A program made the translations under genes and the position numbers. Shown here in pieces: positions 28,802 through 39,868 of a stretch of 64,000 bases of DNA. Within the stretch, counting starts at the first letter, position 1; every line of letters starts with the position of its first letter. This DNA comes from Serratia symbiotica (Periphyllus acericola) (GTDB lineage: Bacteria; Pseudomonadota; Gammaproteobacteria; Enterobacterales; Enterobacteriaceae): contig NZ_OZ026452.1 in NCBI RefSeq assembly GCF_964019515.1, forward strand, positions 806,001 through 870,000, written 5' to 3'. The notes beneath the pieces were generated by a model. The model had not been told where the DNA came from and ran no database searches. It saw only the letters and a program-made list of their open reading frames with translations.

Positions 28802-30919
28802 TTGTATCTGTTTGAAAGCCTAAAACTACTGACTCAATGTTACCTGCCTGAGGAGCAGATTAAGTGCCTCAAACAGGCCTACCTCGTTGCACGTGATGCT
28901 CACGAGGGACAGACACGTTCCAGCGGTGAGCCTTACATTACTCACCCGGTTGCTGTGGCTTGTATTCTGGCGGAGATGCGTCTTGATCATGAGACGCTAA
29001 TGGCCGCCCTGCTGCATGATGTCATCGAAGACACCCCAGCCACCTACCAAGATATGGATCAGCTGTTCGGAAAATGCGTCGCCGAACTGGTTGAAGGTGT
29101 ATCTAAACTCGACAAGCTGAAGTTTCAGGACAAAAAAGAAGCACAGGCGGAAAACTTCCGCAAAATGATCATGGCGATGGTGGAGGACATCCGCGTTGTG
29201 CTGATCAAGCTGGCTGACCGCACGCACAATATGCGCACTCTTGGCTCACTGCGCCCCGACAAACGGCGGCGCATCGCGCGTGAAACCTTGGAAATCTACA
29301 GCCCGTTAGCCCACCGCTTGGGTATTCACCACCTAAAAACCGAGCTGGAAGAGTTGGGCCTTGATGCGCTGTACCCTAACCGCTACCGCGTGATCAAGGA
29401 AATGGTAAAAGCCGCACGCGGCAACCGTCAGGAGATGATCCAGAAAATTCTCTACGAGATTGAAGGACGGTTGACCGAAGCCGGCATTCCCTGCCGCGTC
29501 AGTGGACGGGAAAAACACCTCTACTCCATCTATCTCAAGATGCATCTCAAAGAACAGCGTTTCCATTCGATTATGGATATCTACGCGTTTCGGGTAATTG
29601 TGAAAGAGGTGGATACCTGCTACCGGGTGCTCGGCCAAGTTCACAACCTATATAAACCGCGTCCGGGGCGGTTCAAGGACTATATCGCGATTCCCAAGGC
29701 CAACGGCTATCAATCGCTGCATACGTCACTGATCGGCCCGCATGGCGTGCCGGTTGAGGTCCAGATCCGCACTGAAGACATGGATCAGATGGCCGAGATG
29801 GGGGTCGCCGCACATTGGGCTTATAAAGAAGAAAAAGAACAGGGCGAAACCGGCACCACCGCACAGATCCGAGCACAGCGCTGGATGCAGAGCCTGCTGG
29901 AGCTACAGCAAAGCGCTGGCAGCTCATTTGAATTTATCGAGAGTGTAAAATCTGATCTATTCCCGGATGAGATTTACGTTTTCACCCCAGAAGGCCGCAT
30001 CGTCGAGTTGCCTGCGGGGGCCACGCCAGTTGATTTCGCCTTTGCGGTGCACACTGATATCGGCCATGCCTGCGTTGGCGCACGCGTCGATCGCCTGCCG
30101 TATCCGTTATCGCAGTCGCTGACCAGCGGGCAGACGGTGGAGATCATTACCGCTCCGGGCGCATGGCCAAATGCCGCCTGGTTAAATTTTGTCGTTAGCT
30201 CGAAAGCACGCGCAAAAATCCGCCAGATGCTAAAAAACCTCAAACGCGACGATTCTGTCAGCCTCGGCCGTCGTCTGCTGAACCATGCGTTGAGCGGCAG
30301 CCGTAAGCTGGCCGAGATCCCGCAGGAAAATATCCAGCACGAGCTGGAACGCATGAAGCTGGCGACATTGGACGATTTGCTAGCGGAAATCGGCCTCGGC
30401 AATGCCATGAGCGTAGTGGTGGCCAAAAACCTACAAGGCGATCAATCCAGTCTGGGCAGCACCTCCCCTGGCGGGCGCAACCTGGCTATCAAAGGCGCAG
30501 ACGGTGTACTTATCACCTTCGCCAAATGCTGCCGCCCCATCCCCGGCGACCCGATTATCGCCCACATAAGCCCAGGCAAAGGGCTGGTGATCCACCATGA
30601 GTCCTGCCGTAATATCCGAGGCTACCAAAAAGAGCCCGAGAAATTCATGGCGGTCGAGTGGGATAAAGAGATTGAGCAGGAATTCATCGCTGAGATCAAA
30701 GTGGATATGTTTAACCATCAGGGGGCGCTAGCCAACCTAACGGCTGTCATCAACGCGGCCAAGTCTAATATACAGAACCTGAATACCGAAGAAAAAGATG
30801 GCCGGGTTTATAGCGTCTTTATCCGCTTGACCACCCGTGATCGCATCCATTTGGCAAACATTATGCGTAAAATCCGTATCATGCCAGATGTGATCAAAGT
30901 TAACCGCAACCGAAACTAG
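28802..30919 (+). CDS. spoT: Bifunctional (p)ppGpp hydrolase/synthetase SpoT
   Basis: Main (p)ppGpp hydrolase, with weak synthetase, of the stringent response. It starts at TTG 28802 (YLFESLKLL), as I recall for E. coli spoT. The 705 residues carry an HD hydrolase domain (HPVAVACILAEM, AALLHDVIEDT), a synthetase domain (YSIYLKMHLKEQRFHSIMDI, GYQSLHTSLIGP), a TGS domain (DEIYVFTPEGRIVELPAGAT) and a C-terminal ACT domain (DMFNHQGALANLTAVIN). Slightly longer than E. coli (702) because of EEKEQGE near residue 340. Intact. Confidence 0.96.
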   Translation: MYLFESLKLLTQCYLPEEQIKCLKQAYLVARDAHEGQTRSSGEPYITHPVAVACILAEMRLDHETLMAALLHDVIEDTPATYQDMDQLFGKCVAELVEGVSKLDKLKFQDKKEAQAENFRKMIMAMVEDIRVVLIKLADRTHNMRTLGSLRPDKRRRIARETLEIYSPLAHRLGIHHLKTELEELGLDALYPNRYRVIKEMVKAARGNRQEMIQKILYEIEGRLTEAGIPCRVSGREKHLYSIYLKMHLKEQRFHSIMDIYAFRVIVKEVDTCYRVLGQVHNLYKPRPGRFKDYIAIPKANGYQSLHTSLIGPHGVPVEVQIRTEDMDQMAEMGVAAHWAYKEEKEQGETGTTAQIRAQRWMQSLLELQQSAGSSFEFIESVKSDLFPDEIYVFTPEGRIVELPAGATPVDFAFAVHTDIGHACVGARVDRLPYPLSQSLTSGQTVEIITAPGAWPNAAWLNFVVSSKARAKIRQMLKNLKRDDSVSLGRRLLNHALSGSRKLAEIPQENIQHELERMKLATLDDLLAEIGLGNAMSVVVAKNLQGDQSSLGSTSPGGRNLAIKGADGVLITFAKCCRPIPGDPIIAHISPGKGLVIHHESCRNIRGYQKEPEKFMAVEWDKEIEQEFIAEIKVDMFNHQGALANLTAVINAAKSNIQNLNTEEKDGRVYSVFIRLTTRDRIHLANIMRKIRIMPDVIKVNRNRN

Positions 30920-30924
30920 CGCTT

Positions 30925-31608
30925 ATGAGTCCTGAACGCTATGCGCGGATTAGTGAAATACTTGCTACCCGGCAGCCACATCTGACGGTCTACCTGGAGC
31001 AGGTACTCAAGCCACATAACATCTCCGCTATTATCCGCACCGCCGATGCCATTGGCATACATCAAGTGCATGCCGTGTGGCCAACCACACGCATACGCAC
31101 GCTGGTTTACTCCGCCGCTGGCAGCAACATCAAAACCCACCACACCATCTCTGACGCAGTGAACCATCTGAAAACCCAAGGCATGCAAGTGCTGGCAACC
31201 CACCTTTCTTTCCGCGCGGTCGATTTCCGCGAGGTGGATTATACCCGCCAGACCTGCGTGCTACTCGGCCAGGAAAAAACGGGGATGACCGTTGAAGCAC
31301 TAGCGCTTGCCGATAAAGACATTATCATTCCGATGATCGGTATGGTGCAATCACTCAACGTTTCCGTGGCTTCCGCCTTTATCTTGTATGAAGCGCAGCG
31401 CCAGCGGCAAATCGCTGGCCTGTACCAACGCGATCGCAGCATGCTGGACGAAGAAGAACAGCAGCGCTTGCTATTTGAAGGCGGCTATCCCGTGCTGGCC
31501 AACGTAGCCAAACGCAAAGGGTTGCCGAGACTGCATATTGATGATCGGGGCCAGGTGGTTGCCGAGACCAAATGGTGGGCGGCCATGCAAGCAACGGTGC
31601 GCCAATGA
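30925..31608 (+). CDS. trmH: tRNA (Gm18) 2'-O-methyltransferase
   Basis: SPOUT-fold methyltransferase modifying G18 in the tRNA D loop. The 227-residue product (E. coli 229) shows motif 1 NISAIIRTADAIGIHQVH, motif 2 VLLGQEKTGMT and motif 3 IPMIGMVQSLNVSVASAFIL (knot region). It starts six bases after spoT, and its TGA overlaps the recG ATG. Intact. Confidence 0.95.
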   Translation: MSPERYARISEILATRQPHLTVYLEQVLKPHNISAIIRTADAIGIHQVHAVWPTTRIRTLVYSAAGSNIKTHHTISDAVNHLKTQGMQVLATHLSFRAVDFREVDYTRQTCVLLGQEKTGMTVEALALADKDIIIPMIGMVQSLNVSVASAFILYEAQRQRQIAGLYQRDRSMLDEEEQQRLLFEGGYPVLANVAKRKGLPRLHIDDRGQVVAETKWWAAMQATVRQ

Positions 31609-33686
31609 AAGGCCGCCTACTGAATGCTGTACCACTCACCACGCTTTCTGGGGTTGGTGCCAGCCAGGCCGGCAAATTAGCTAAAATCGGCTTGGAAACC
31701 ATTCAGGATCTGCTGTTGCACCTGCCGCTGCGCTACGAAGATCGCACTCGGCTGTACCCGATAAATGACCTGCTGCCAGGCATCTACGCCACGGTAGAAG
31801 GGGAAATACTGCGCAGCGACACCAGCTTTGGCCGCCGACGCATGCTGACCTGCCAAATCAGCGATGGCACGGGCATTCTTACCCTGCGCTTTTTCAATTT
31901 TAATGCGGCGATGAAAAATAGCCTGACCACCGGCCGCCGCGTGACCGCCTACGGTGAGATAAAACGCGGCAATCACGGCACGGAGAGCATCCATCCGGAA
32001 TACCGCATTCAGGGAGAAAGCAACGAAATTGATTTGCAGGCATCACTGACCCCAGTCTACCCGACTACCGAAGGCATCAGGCAAGCCATGCTGCGCAAGC
32101 TGACCGATCAGGCACTGGAATTGCTGGATACCTGTACCATAACCGAACTGCTGCCACCAGAGGTAAGAGGTGAGCTAATGAGCTTACCGCAAGCACTGCA
32201 CACCCTGCACCACCCACCGCCAGCTATCCAGCTAACGGATCTGGAACAGGGCAAGCATCCCGCGCAAAGACGCCTGATCCTCGAAGAACTGCTGGCACAC
32301 AATCTCAGCATGCTGGCAGTGCGTGCCGGTGGGCAAAGTTATCAGGCGCTGCCATTGCTGCCAGATAATCGATTAAAAAAACCCTTCCTTGCCCAGTTGC
32401 CATTCTCACCGACCAGCGCGCAGGAACGGGTAGTAGCCGATATCGAAGCCGATATGCAAAAGGCCTTTCCGATGATGCGACTGGTGCAAGGTGACGTTGG
32501 CTCAGGCAAAACGCTGGTGGCGGCACTGGCAGCCTTGCGCGCCATCGCACACGGCAAGCAGGTGGCGCTGATGGCACCGACCGAGTTGCTGGCCGAGCAG
32601 CACGCCACCAATTTCCGCCAGTGGTTCGAGCCATTGGGCCTGGAAGTCGGCTGGCTGGCTGGCAAACAGAAAGGCAAAGCACGCATCGCACAACAGGAAG
32701 CCATCGCCACTGGCCAAGTGTCGATGGTGGTCGGCACGCACGCTATTTTCCAGGAACAGGTGCAGTTCAACTGCCTGGCTCTGATTATCATCGACGAACA
32801 ACACCGCTTTGGCGTCCATCAGCGGCTTGCACTGTGGGAAAAGGGCGAAGATCAAGGCTTCCACGCCCACCAGTTGATCATGACCGCCACGCCGATCCCG
32901 CGCACGCTGGCGATGACCGCCTATGCCGATCTTGATACCTCAGTCATCAATGAGTTGCCACCGGGCAGGACGCCGGTCACCACCGTCGCTATTCCCGATA
33001 CCCGGCGCACCGACATCATCCAGAGGGTGAAAAGCGCCTGCATGGAGGAAGGCCGACAGGCTTATTGGGTCTGTACGCTGATCGAAGGATCCGAATTGCT
33101 TGGAGCGCAGGCGGCAGAAGTCACTTGGCAAGAGTTGAAAGCCTCGTTGCCTAAGCTGAAAGTAGCGCTGGTGCATGGTCGCATGAACGCACAGGAAAAA
33201 CAGGTGGTGATGCAGTCTTTTAAACAGGGCGAGCTACAGCTTTTGGTTGCTACCACTGTGATCGAAGTCGGCGTAGATGTGCCGAACGCCAGCTTGATGA
33301 TCATTGAGAACCCGGAACGGCTGGGGCTGGCGCAGTTACACCAGTTGCGCGGCCGTGTAGGACGTGGCGCTGTGGCCTCACACTGCGTGCTGCTGTACAA
33401 GACGCCGCTGAGTAAAACGGCGCAAAAGCGCTTGCAAGTACTGCGCGATAGCAACGATGGCTTTGTGATCGCCCAGCGTGATCTGGAAATTCGCGGCCCC
33501 GGCGAGCTGCTCGGCACCCGTCAGACCGGTAGCACCGAATTCAAGGTGGCGGATTTGCTGCGTGACCAGGCAATGATCCCGGAAGTGCAACGCATCGCTC
33601 GCCATATCCATCAGCAGCACCCGGAACTCGCCCGTGCGCTGATCGATCGCTGGCTACCAGAAAAGGTGCTCTACTCTAACGCATAA
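31605..33686 (+). CDS. recG: ATP-dependent DNA helicase RecG
   Basis: Branch-migration helicase that remodels stalled forks and R-loops. ATG 31605 overlaps the trmH stop (ATGA) and gives the standard MKGRLLNAVPLTTLSGVGA. The 693 residues equal E. coli. Domains: N-terminal wedge/OB fold, Walker A QGDVGSGKTLVA, DEQH box IIIDEQHRFGVHQR, motif III TATPIPRTLAM, and the C-terminal helicase motifs TTVIEVGVDVPNA and HQLRGRVGRG. Intact; unusual here because many other repair-linked genes are decaying. Confidence 0.96.
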   Translation: MKGRLLNAVPLTTLSGVGASQAGKLAKIGLETIQDLLLHLPLRYEDRTRLYPINDLLPGIYATVEGEILRSDTSFGRRRMLTCQISDGTGILTLRFFNFNAAMKNSLTTGRRVTAYGEIKRGNHGTESIHPEYRIQGESNEIDLQASLTPVYPTTEGIRQAMLRKLTDQALELLDTCTITELLPPEVRGELMSLPQALHTLHHPPPAIQLTDLEQGKHPAQRRLILEELLAHNLSMLAVRAGGQSYQALPLLPDNRLKKPFLAQLPFSPTSAQERVVADIEADMQKAFPMMRLVQGDVGSGKTLVAALAALRAIAHGKQVALMAPTELLAEQHATNFRQWFEPLGLEVGWLAGKQKGKARIAQQEAIATGQVSMVVGTHAIFQEQVQFNCLALIIIDEQHRFGVHQRLALWEKGEDQGFHAHQLIMTATPIPRTLAMTAYADLDTSVINELPPGRTPVTTVAIPDTRRTDIIQRVKSACMEEGRQAYWVCTLIEGSELLGAQAAEVTWQELKASLPKLKVALVHGRMNAQEKQVVMQSFKQGELQLLVATTVIEVGVDVPNASLMIIENPERLGLAQLHQLRGRVGRGAVASHCVLLYKTPLSKTAQKRLQVLRDSNDGFVIAQRDLEIRGPGELLGTRQTGSTEFKVADLLRDQAMIPEVQRIARHIHQQHPELARALIDRWLPEKVLYSNA

Positions 33687-33760
33687 AAGATCCTCCGCAG
33701 ACAAGACAAGAAAAAGGAAATCAAAATGCAACCTCTACCGCCAAGGCGTTGCACAATATT

Positions 33761-33908
33761 TAGAACCTATCCTATAAGGCTATTTTATTCGTCATTTTGG
33801 CTCTGGACAGTGCTCACCCTCCTAACGTACTCCCTGTACGCGCCAGTTGTTGCGCACTGTCCCTGTGAAAGCAGGCGGCAACAATGTATGCCGACTGGGA
33901 TAGGCTGT
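33761..33908 (-). repeat. Dispersed palindromic-ended repeat, copy R3 (full length)
   Basis: The most complete copy, in minus orientation. Read on that strand it starts GCCTATCCCAGT, passes TTGTTGCCGCCTGC, GGGACAGTGCGCAACAAC, GGCGCGTACAGGGAGTACG and GTGAGCACTGTCCAGAG, and ends ATAGGATAGGTTCT. The ends are imperfect inverted repeats. It lies between recG and the xanP pseudogene, where gltS is found in E. coli. Confidence 0.8.
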
Positions 33909-33980
33909 TAGGCGCAACCGTTTGCTTTTACACAGCGGTTCATTAAAATACCCTCTTTAACTTTCAGGAAACGCTACACC

Positions 33981-35354
33981 ATGACCTTGTCATCTTCCGA
34001 GCTTTATGCTGCGCAAAAAGACGCCGCTCCCCCTCGTACCAGTTAACTGATTTATCGACTGGAAGATCGCCCACCACTGCCGCAAACGCTGTTTGCCGCC
34101 GGTCGGCATCTGTTGGAGATGTTTGTGGCGGTGATCACCCCGGCTCTACTGATCTGTCAAGCACTGGGTTTACCGGCACAGGATACTCAGCACATTATCA
34201 GCATGTCGCTGTTTGCTTCTAGTCTGGCGTCTATACTGCAAATCAAAACCTGGAAGCCGGTGGGTTCCAGCCTGCTATCGATTCAAGGCACCAGCTTTAA
34301 CTTTGTTTCGCCGCTGATCATGGGTGGCCTGGCGTTGGAAAACAGCGGTGCCGAACAGCGCGGCCATGATGGTCGCGCTGTTCGGCACGCTGATGGTCGC
34401 CTCCTGCACCGAGATCATGCTGTTAAGGGTGCTGTATCTGGCACGCCGCATCATTACTCCATTGGTCTCCGGCATCGTGGTAATGATTATCGGCCTGTCG
34501 TTTATTCAAGTAGGGCTGACCTCCATCGGTGGCGGCTATGCCGCAATGAACAATCATCGTTTCGGCGCGCCGGAAAACCTGCTACTAGCCGGTGTAGTGT
34601 TGGTGGTGATTATCCTACTAAACGGGCAGTGCAATCCCTACCTACGCGTTGCCTCGCTGGTAATCTGCTACCTGCTGGCTTGGGCGATGGACATACTACC
34701 AGCCCGTGAACGGGTGTCCCAGACAGCAGCCATCACCCTGCTAACACCGCTTTACTATGGCCTGGGTTTTGACTGGAACTTGCTGTTGCCGCTTATGAGG
34801 TTACTTCGCTAGAAAACATCTGAGACATCACTGCCACCTCCGATGTCTCCGAACAGCCAGTCAGTGGCCCGCTGTGTATGAAGCGTCTGAAAGGCGGTGT
34901 GCTCGCCAACGGACTAAATTCTATGTTATCGGCGGTGTTCAACACCTTCCCAAACTCTTGCTTCGGCCAGAACAATGGGGTGATGCAACTGACCGGCGTT
35001 GCCAGCCGCTAAGTTGGCTTTGTGGTGGCGCTGATGCTGATGGCATTAGGGCTGTTCCCGGCAGTAGCGGGTTGCGGCCAGCATATTCCTGAACCCGTGA
35101 TCGGCGGTGCTACCATCGTGATTTTCGGCACCATCGGTGCCTCCGGTGTACGTATTGTGTCACGCGAACGCCTGAACCGCCGTGCCATCATGATCATGGC
35201 GCTGTCGCTGGCCGTTTGCATAGGCGTATCCCAGCAACCGCTGATCTTGCAATTCGCGCCGGATTGGCTGAAAACTTTGCTGTCTTCCGGCATTACCGCC
35301 ATCGTGCTAAACCTGGTGTTCCCGCACGAGCACAAAAACCCCGATTTTGATTAA
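33981..35354 (+). pseudogene. xanP: Xanthine permease XanP, inactivated
   Basis: Nucleobase-cation symporter. The start MTLSSSELYAAQKD runs into TAA at the Glu of [11 protein letters not shown]. The body then matches E. coli XanP ([26 protein letters not shown]), shifts frame near 34370 (to [16 protein letters not shown]), shifts again near 34800, and has a stop in VASRYVGF. The C-terminus ends [19 protein letters not shown]. At least two shifts and two stops in an NCS2 transporter make it dead. Confidence 0.93.
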
Positions 35355-35465
35355 TCGGCCGCTCACCGACCATTTTCTTATTTTTTTATCAGATTATTGC
35401 CCTTGAGCTGCCCGACCAATTGCGGCATAAACAGGGTATCTTTTTGACCGCTACGGGTGTAGGCC

Positions 35466-37046
35466 ATGAAGTTTATCGGGAAACTATTGTTGACGTTGCT
35501 GCTTCTCGCGCTGCTGGCCATCATGCTGCTATTCATGGTTGGGCAAACCCGCTGGGCGGCAGGCTGTCTGAGCAGTTGGATCAGCGACAATAACGAATAC
35601 CGCTTTTCAGTAGGGAAAATTTCGTACTCGTGGTAGCAAACGGACCAAATTAGGCTGGAGGACGTCCAACTGACGGAGAGCAACCAAGCGTTGGGCGCCA
35701 AACGGATCGATCTTGGCATCAGCCTGCGCCAGATCACCGAACCGCGCTATTTTCACCACGTCACGCTACACGATGGCACCCTTAACATCCAATCACAGGC
35801 GACAGCGCTACCGCTGCAAGCTGATGTGCTACAACTGAGAAACATGGCGCTGCAATCTAGCGATGAGTACTGGCAGCTCAAAGCACAAAAGGTCAATGCC
35901 GGCATCACGCCCTGGCAACCTAAGGCCAACCATTCATTTGGGGAGAACAACCAATTTCAATTTAGCGCTGGCTCGGTGACGCTAAACGGCATCCCGGCCT
36001 CGCAGGTGTTAATACAGAGTGAACTGAAGCACAACCAGCTCCAGCTAAACAACGTCGGTGCTGATCTGGCACAGGGCAACCTGACCGGAGCCGCAAGCCG
36101 CGCCGCCAACGGCAGTTGGCAGGTAGAACGTCTGCGGTTGAGCCGTGTGCGTATGCAAACGCCGCTGATACTGGAACAGTTGATGCAACGCTTCAGTACG
36201 TTGCCAGCATTCACCCTCTAACACATTGACCTGATCGATGCACGCTTGGAAGGTAAGGAATGGGCGTTCAATAACGTCGACCTTTCTCTGCAAAATATCA
36301 GCGTTGGATAGGGCGACTGGCGCAGCCAGGATGGTTCGCTGAACTTTAATGCCAGCTATATGATCAACGGCGATTTCCACCTGATCGATCCCATCATAAC
36401 TCTGCGGCTGTCATCTGCTGGCATCGCTATCCAACAATTCATCACCCGCTGGGAAGGGGCCCTGCTCACCTTACCCATCAACTGGCGCGAATTGTGGCTG
36501 CAACCGTTGACAGCATGGCTGGCGGAGGTTTATGTCAACAAGCTGACCACCAACCGCAACCTGATCATCGATATCAATCCTTATTTCCCATTCCAGATCA
36601 CTGCGCTGGATGGCTACGGCAGTCACTTACTGTTGGCACGCAATCATCAGTGGGGCTGGGGTAGCGCGCTGAACCTGAACGGTAGCGAGGCCACCTTCAA
36701 CAAAGTCGACGTGCGTCACCCTTCGCTAGCGTTGAACACCGACATTGGGCAGATCAACGTCACCGAGCTTAGTGCCATCATGGTGCCGCAAGGATTGTTG
36801 GGGGCCGAGGCCACGGTAGATAAGCGGCCGGGCAAGCCGTTTCAGTTATCGCTGAACGGCCGCGCGGTGCCGATGAATATTTTGCAACAGTGGGGATGGC
36901 AGCCGGTGCCGCTGACCGGTGACGGCAACCTGCAACTGCGGCTGAAAGGGTTATTGAACAGCGAGCAGCCATTCAAAAGCTCACTGCAAGGTACACTGAT
37001 GGTCACCGCCAGCGACGGCCAAACGGTCAATCAGCCGTTGCCGTAG
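35466..37046 (+). pseudogene. yicH: AsmA-family protein YicH, inactivated
   Basis: Large inner-membrane-anchored AsmA-like protein; the family is linked to envelope lipid traffic. MKFIGKLLLTLLLLALLAIM is the anchor helix. Stops occur near 35636, 36220 and 36309, and about 25 codons are deleted around TRWEGALLTLPINW. The rest stays in one frame (NLIIDINPYFPFQITALDGYG, NILQQWGWQPVPLTGDGNLQL). Homology ends near 37035, where it runs head-on into the yiiD remnant, so the natural C-terminus is lost. Confidence 0.9.
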
Positions 37047-37955
37047 CGCAGAAACGATTCTCCGCCGGTGACACTAGGTAAGTACCTTCAAATAGCGCGC
37101 CTTTGTTATCGTCACCGAACAAATGCACTTCGGCCTGCACGCGAGCGCGGAGGCCGCGCGCAAGGCGAGCCAGATCGCCACTCAACCAGCCAAGATCCGC
37201 CACCGCCCGTGGTCGTCCAGTGATTGGTTTGCTGTAGCGGATATGCGCATCCGCCAGAATAATGGTACCGCCCAGATGGCATTCGCGCAGCAGCAGCCAG
37301 ATAAGCCCCCAGGCGGTCAAGGTAGCCAACGAGAACAAGCTGCCAGCGAACAGCATATGGTGTTGGTTCTGGTTGCCAATCTCCGGCATGGTGGTAACAA
37401 AGCGCTGGCCGGTGTACTGGTTGATGCGCACACCCATCTTTTAACTCAACTGAATGTAATCATACCAAGCCTGCTGCAACTGGCCGCACCATTCGGGGCG
37501 GTGCAGTTTATCGTCCAGCGTCGCCACCGGTTTGATCAAAAGTGGCGGATCGGGGTAGCTTGCAAAGTGGTGATATCACCCTGCTTGACAAAGCCCAGCT
37601 TGGCGAAAAAGTCCACTCCGTCCTCGCGGGCACTACACACCACCCGCTTTACGCCTTCCTGACGTGCAACCGACTTGAAGGTCATCGCCACCAGTGTACC
37701 TAGGCCTTTATTTTGCACTGTTGGGTTTACCGCCAGGAAGCGGATCGCCACTTTGTTATCGGCATTGATAGACAACCGTCAAATAGCGAAAATTTTCCAG
37801 ACCTCGTCCACCACCATTCGGTGATGTGCCATGGCGTCATAGGCATCTTTTTCTGACCCCACCGGCTGGTGTAGCGGTTTGCGCAGCATTTCCCAGCAAA
37901 ATTGGTAATATTCCTTCAGTTCTTGTTCTGACACTGGAACTCGTAGCTGATACAT
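37027..37955 (-). pseudogene. yiiD: YiiD (GNAT acetyltransferase plus thioesterase-like domain), inactivated
   Basis: The N-terminal GNAT part reads [19 protein letters not shown], then TGA near 37777, then [20 protein letters not shown] with the acetyl-CoA loop. A -1 shift follows HF near 37536, and a Glu is TAA before [12 protein letters not shown]. The hotdog-like domain continues ([36 protein letters not shown]) and ends in an altered tail. It sits just downstream of dtd as in E. coli. Confidence 0.9.
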
Positions 37956-37978
37956 AGACGCTTTTTCTCTCTGAATGC

Positions 37979-38416
37979 TTATACCTGTAGCCAGAATGTC
38001 ACTGGCCCATCGTTCACCAACGCCACTTGCATGTCGGCGGCAAACTCGCCGGTCTGAGTCTCTATACCGCGCTCGCGGCACTGACCAACAAAATGCAGAT
38101 ACAAGCTTGCGGCTTCCAGCGGCACCGCACCGCGCGAGAAACTGGGCCTCATGGCTTTCTGGGTATCCGCCACCAGAGTAAACTGCGACACCACCAGCAC
38201 GCTCCCCCCCGCCTGCTGCACGTTGAGGTTCATCTTGTCGTTCTGATCGACGAAAATGCGATAACCTAACACCTGTTCGCACAGGCGGTCTGCTTTTTGT
38301 TCGTTATCGCCTTGCTCCACACCCAGCAACACGAGCAACCCGGAACCTATCTTGCCGACCGTCTCCCCCTTAACCACCACGCTGGCGCTTAACACCCGCT
38401 GAATTAACGCGATCAT
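37979..38416 (-). CDS. dtd: D-aminoacyl-tRNA deacylase
   Basis: Hydrolyses D-amino acids mis-attached to tRNA. The 145 residues match E. coli Dtd in length and motifs: [27 protein letters not shown] (active-site SQFTL) and [12 protein letters not shown] (Gly-cisPro equivalent and C-terminus). Intact while both neighbours (rbn upstream, yiiD downstream) have decayed, which suggests selection. Confidence 0.95.
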   Translation of the reverse strand: MIALIQRVLSASVVVKGETVGKIGSGLLVLLGVEQGDNEQKADRLCEQVLGYRIFVDQNDKMNLNVQQAGGSVLVVSQFTLVADTQKAMRPSFSRGAVPLEAASLYLHFVGQCRERGIETQTGEFAADMQVALVNDGPVTFWLQV

Positions 38417-38430
38417 ATATCCCTGCCCTT

Positions 38431-38530
38431 CTTGTTGCCGCTGCTGTTGTTCCGCCTTTGCGGTTCACGATATTCCCCGCAGGAGTCGGTGATTTCCGCG
38501 CCGAGTAACACGATACACCAGCAAACAACA
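38431..38530 (-). pseudogene. Remnant of the YihY/Rbn membrane protein C-terminus
   Basis: On the minus strand [20 protein letters not shown] matches the end of YihY (WCIVLLGAEITVTLGEY), the usual gene before dtd. Only about 35 codons remain. The next 100 bases, up to the IS903-like copy at 38631, hold no recognisable gene. Confidence 0.7.
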
Positions 38531-38630
38531 CTAACACCACCATGACCAAATACCTGCGCCTAATACCGCTCCACTTTCGTTAAGCCAGGTTTATTGCCTG
38601 GGAATGGTGAGGCGGCTTTCATAAAATGAC

Positions 38631-39679
38631 GGCTTTGTTGAATAAATCGGATCTGGAATAAAGAGTCCCGTGAATGGGCAGCTTTCAGGCAAGGCGTACA
38701 CTTTCTGGCATACCGGCGAGCGGCATCTTGTTTAATGCACAGATCATGGCCAGCGCCTCTGCTTGCCCATCATAATCTCGCAGAGACAGGTGACCAAATA
38801 GCTATTTTACTCTGTACCTCGCTGTTGCCGCTATCGAACGTCGGTGGTAGCCTGTGATACTTTTCCACCGTGTGTTGTCTCGGGTAAGGCGCTGGTTCGC
38901 CACTGCTTGATTTCGCTCTGCATAGTCTGCCGACCAATAACGGGCTCCGCTGCTGGGCGGTATTAACGCCTTGAGCTTCTTGCCCCTTAACTCATCATCA
39001 CACACTCGCGTATCCTAAGCCCGATCCGCCTAGGCGACTTTGATTTTACGGTACCTCTGACGGATGAGACCTGGGAAGGCTTCTATATCGGTGACATTGC
39101 TCAAGGAAAGGTCAGCACAGATGACCTCATGTGTTTCTGTATCTACGGCCAAATGCAGTTTTCGCCAGATCCGCCGTTTTTCCTGACCATGTTTTTTTGC
39201 CATCCACTCCCCTTCACCCAACACGTTGAGCCCGCTAGAGTCGATAACGAGGTGCGCAATTTCACCTGGCGTTGGTGTTTTAAACGGGACATGGCCGGAC
39301 TTCGCCCGCTTACTGATGCAGGTGTCGTCCGGGCAGTTCAACGGCACTTTGATCAGTGTGACAATGGAGTCGACAAAGCCCTGGATGGCGCGAAGTGTCA
39401 GGCCGAAAATCCGTTTCAGCATCAATACGCTGGTGATTGCCATATCGGAATAATGTGGTGGGCGACCACGCAGAGAAGGTTTTGCCTCGCAGTACCAGGC
39501 GTGAAGTGCCGTTTCATCCACGGAGAAAGTGAGTGAACCCCGAATGATAAGGGCGTTGTTGTAAGCCTTCCAGTTGGTGATGTTGAACTTTTGCTGGGCC
39601 ACGGAATGTCGCTATTTTGAAAGAAGGAGAGTGATCTGATCCTCGTCCCGGCCAAATGTTCGATTTATTCAACAACGCC
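38631..39679 (-). mobile_element. IS903-like element, copy 3
   Basis: Ends are GGCTTTGTTGAATAAATCGG and CGATTTATTCAACAACGCC. 1049 bp, slightly shorter than copy 1 through several small deletions. The flanking 9-mers (TAAAATGAC and CCTATTTGA) do not match. The right end abuts dispersed repeat R4. Confidence 0.93.
38685..39602 (-). pseudogene. IS903-like transposase, copy 3, inactivated
   Basis: The first 190 codons are open to RQRYRKIKVA. The two ambers of copy 2 are both present. The second half continues to YHRRSIAATARYRVK, where a small deletion (GTGACCAAATAGC for GTGACCACCAAATAGC) breaks the frame. The catalytic Glu is Ala. Confidence 0.9.
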
Positions 39680-39687
39680 CCTATTTG

Positions 39688-39794
39688 AACCAGGACAGCG
39701 CGCAACAACCCGCGCGTATAGGGAGTATGAGAGGATAGTGAGCACTGCCCAGGTCAAAAATGGCAAATAAATAGCCTAATGGGATAGGTTCTTA
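39688..39794 (+). repeat. Dispersed palindromic-ended repeat, copy R4
   Basis: Reads CAGGACAGCGCGCAACAACC, CGCGTATAGGGAGTA, GTGAGCACTGCCCAGGT and ends CTAATGGGATAGGTTCTTA. Its left part is missing where the IS903-like element ends. A decayed copy of the right end (CCTAATGGGGTAG) follows yeeZ near 40706. Confidence 0.78.
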
Positions 39795-39868
39795 GGCGGA
39801 GCGTGAATTGTATCGCCATACCGCGTGGCGTAGCCTCAATATGCGGCGATCACAAAATAAGGAAGACG

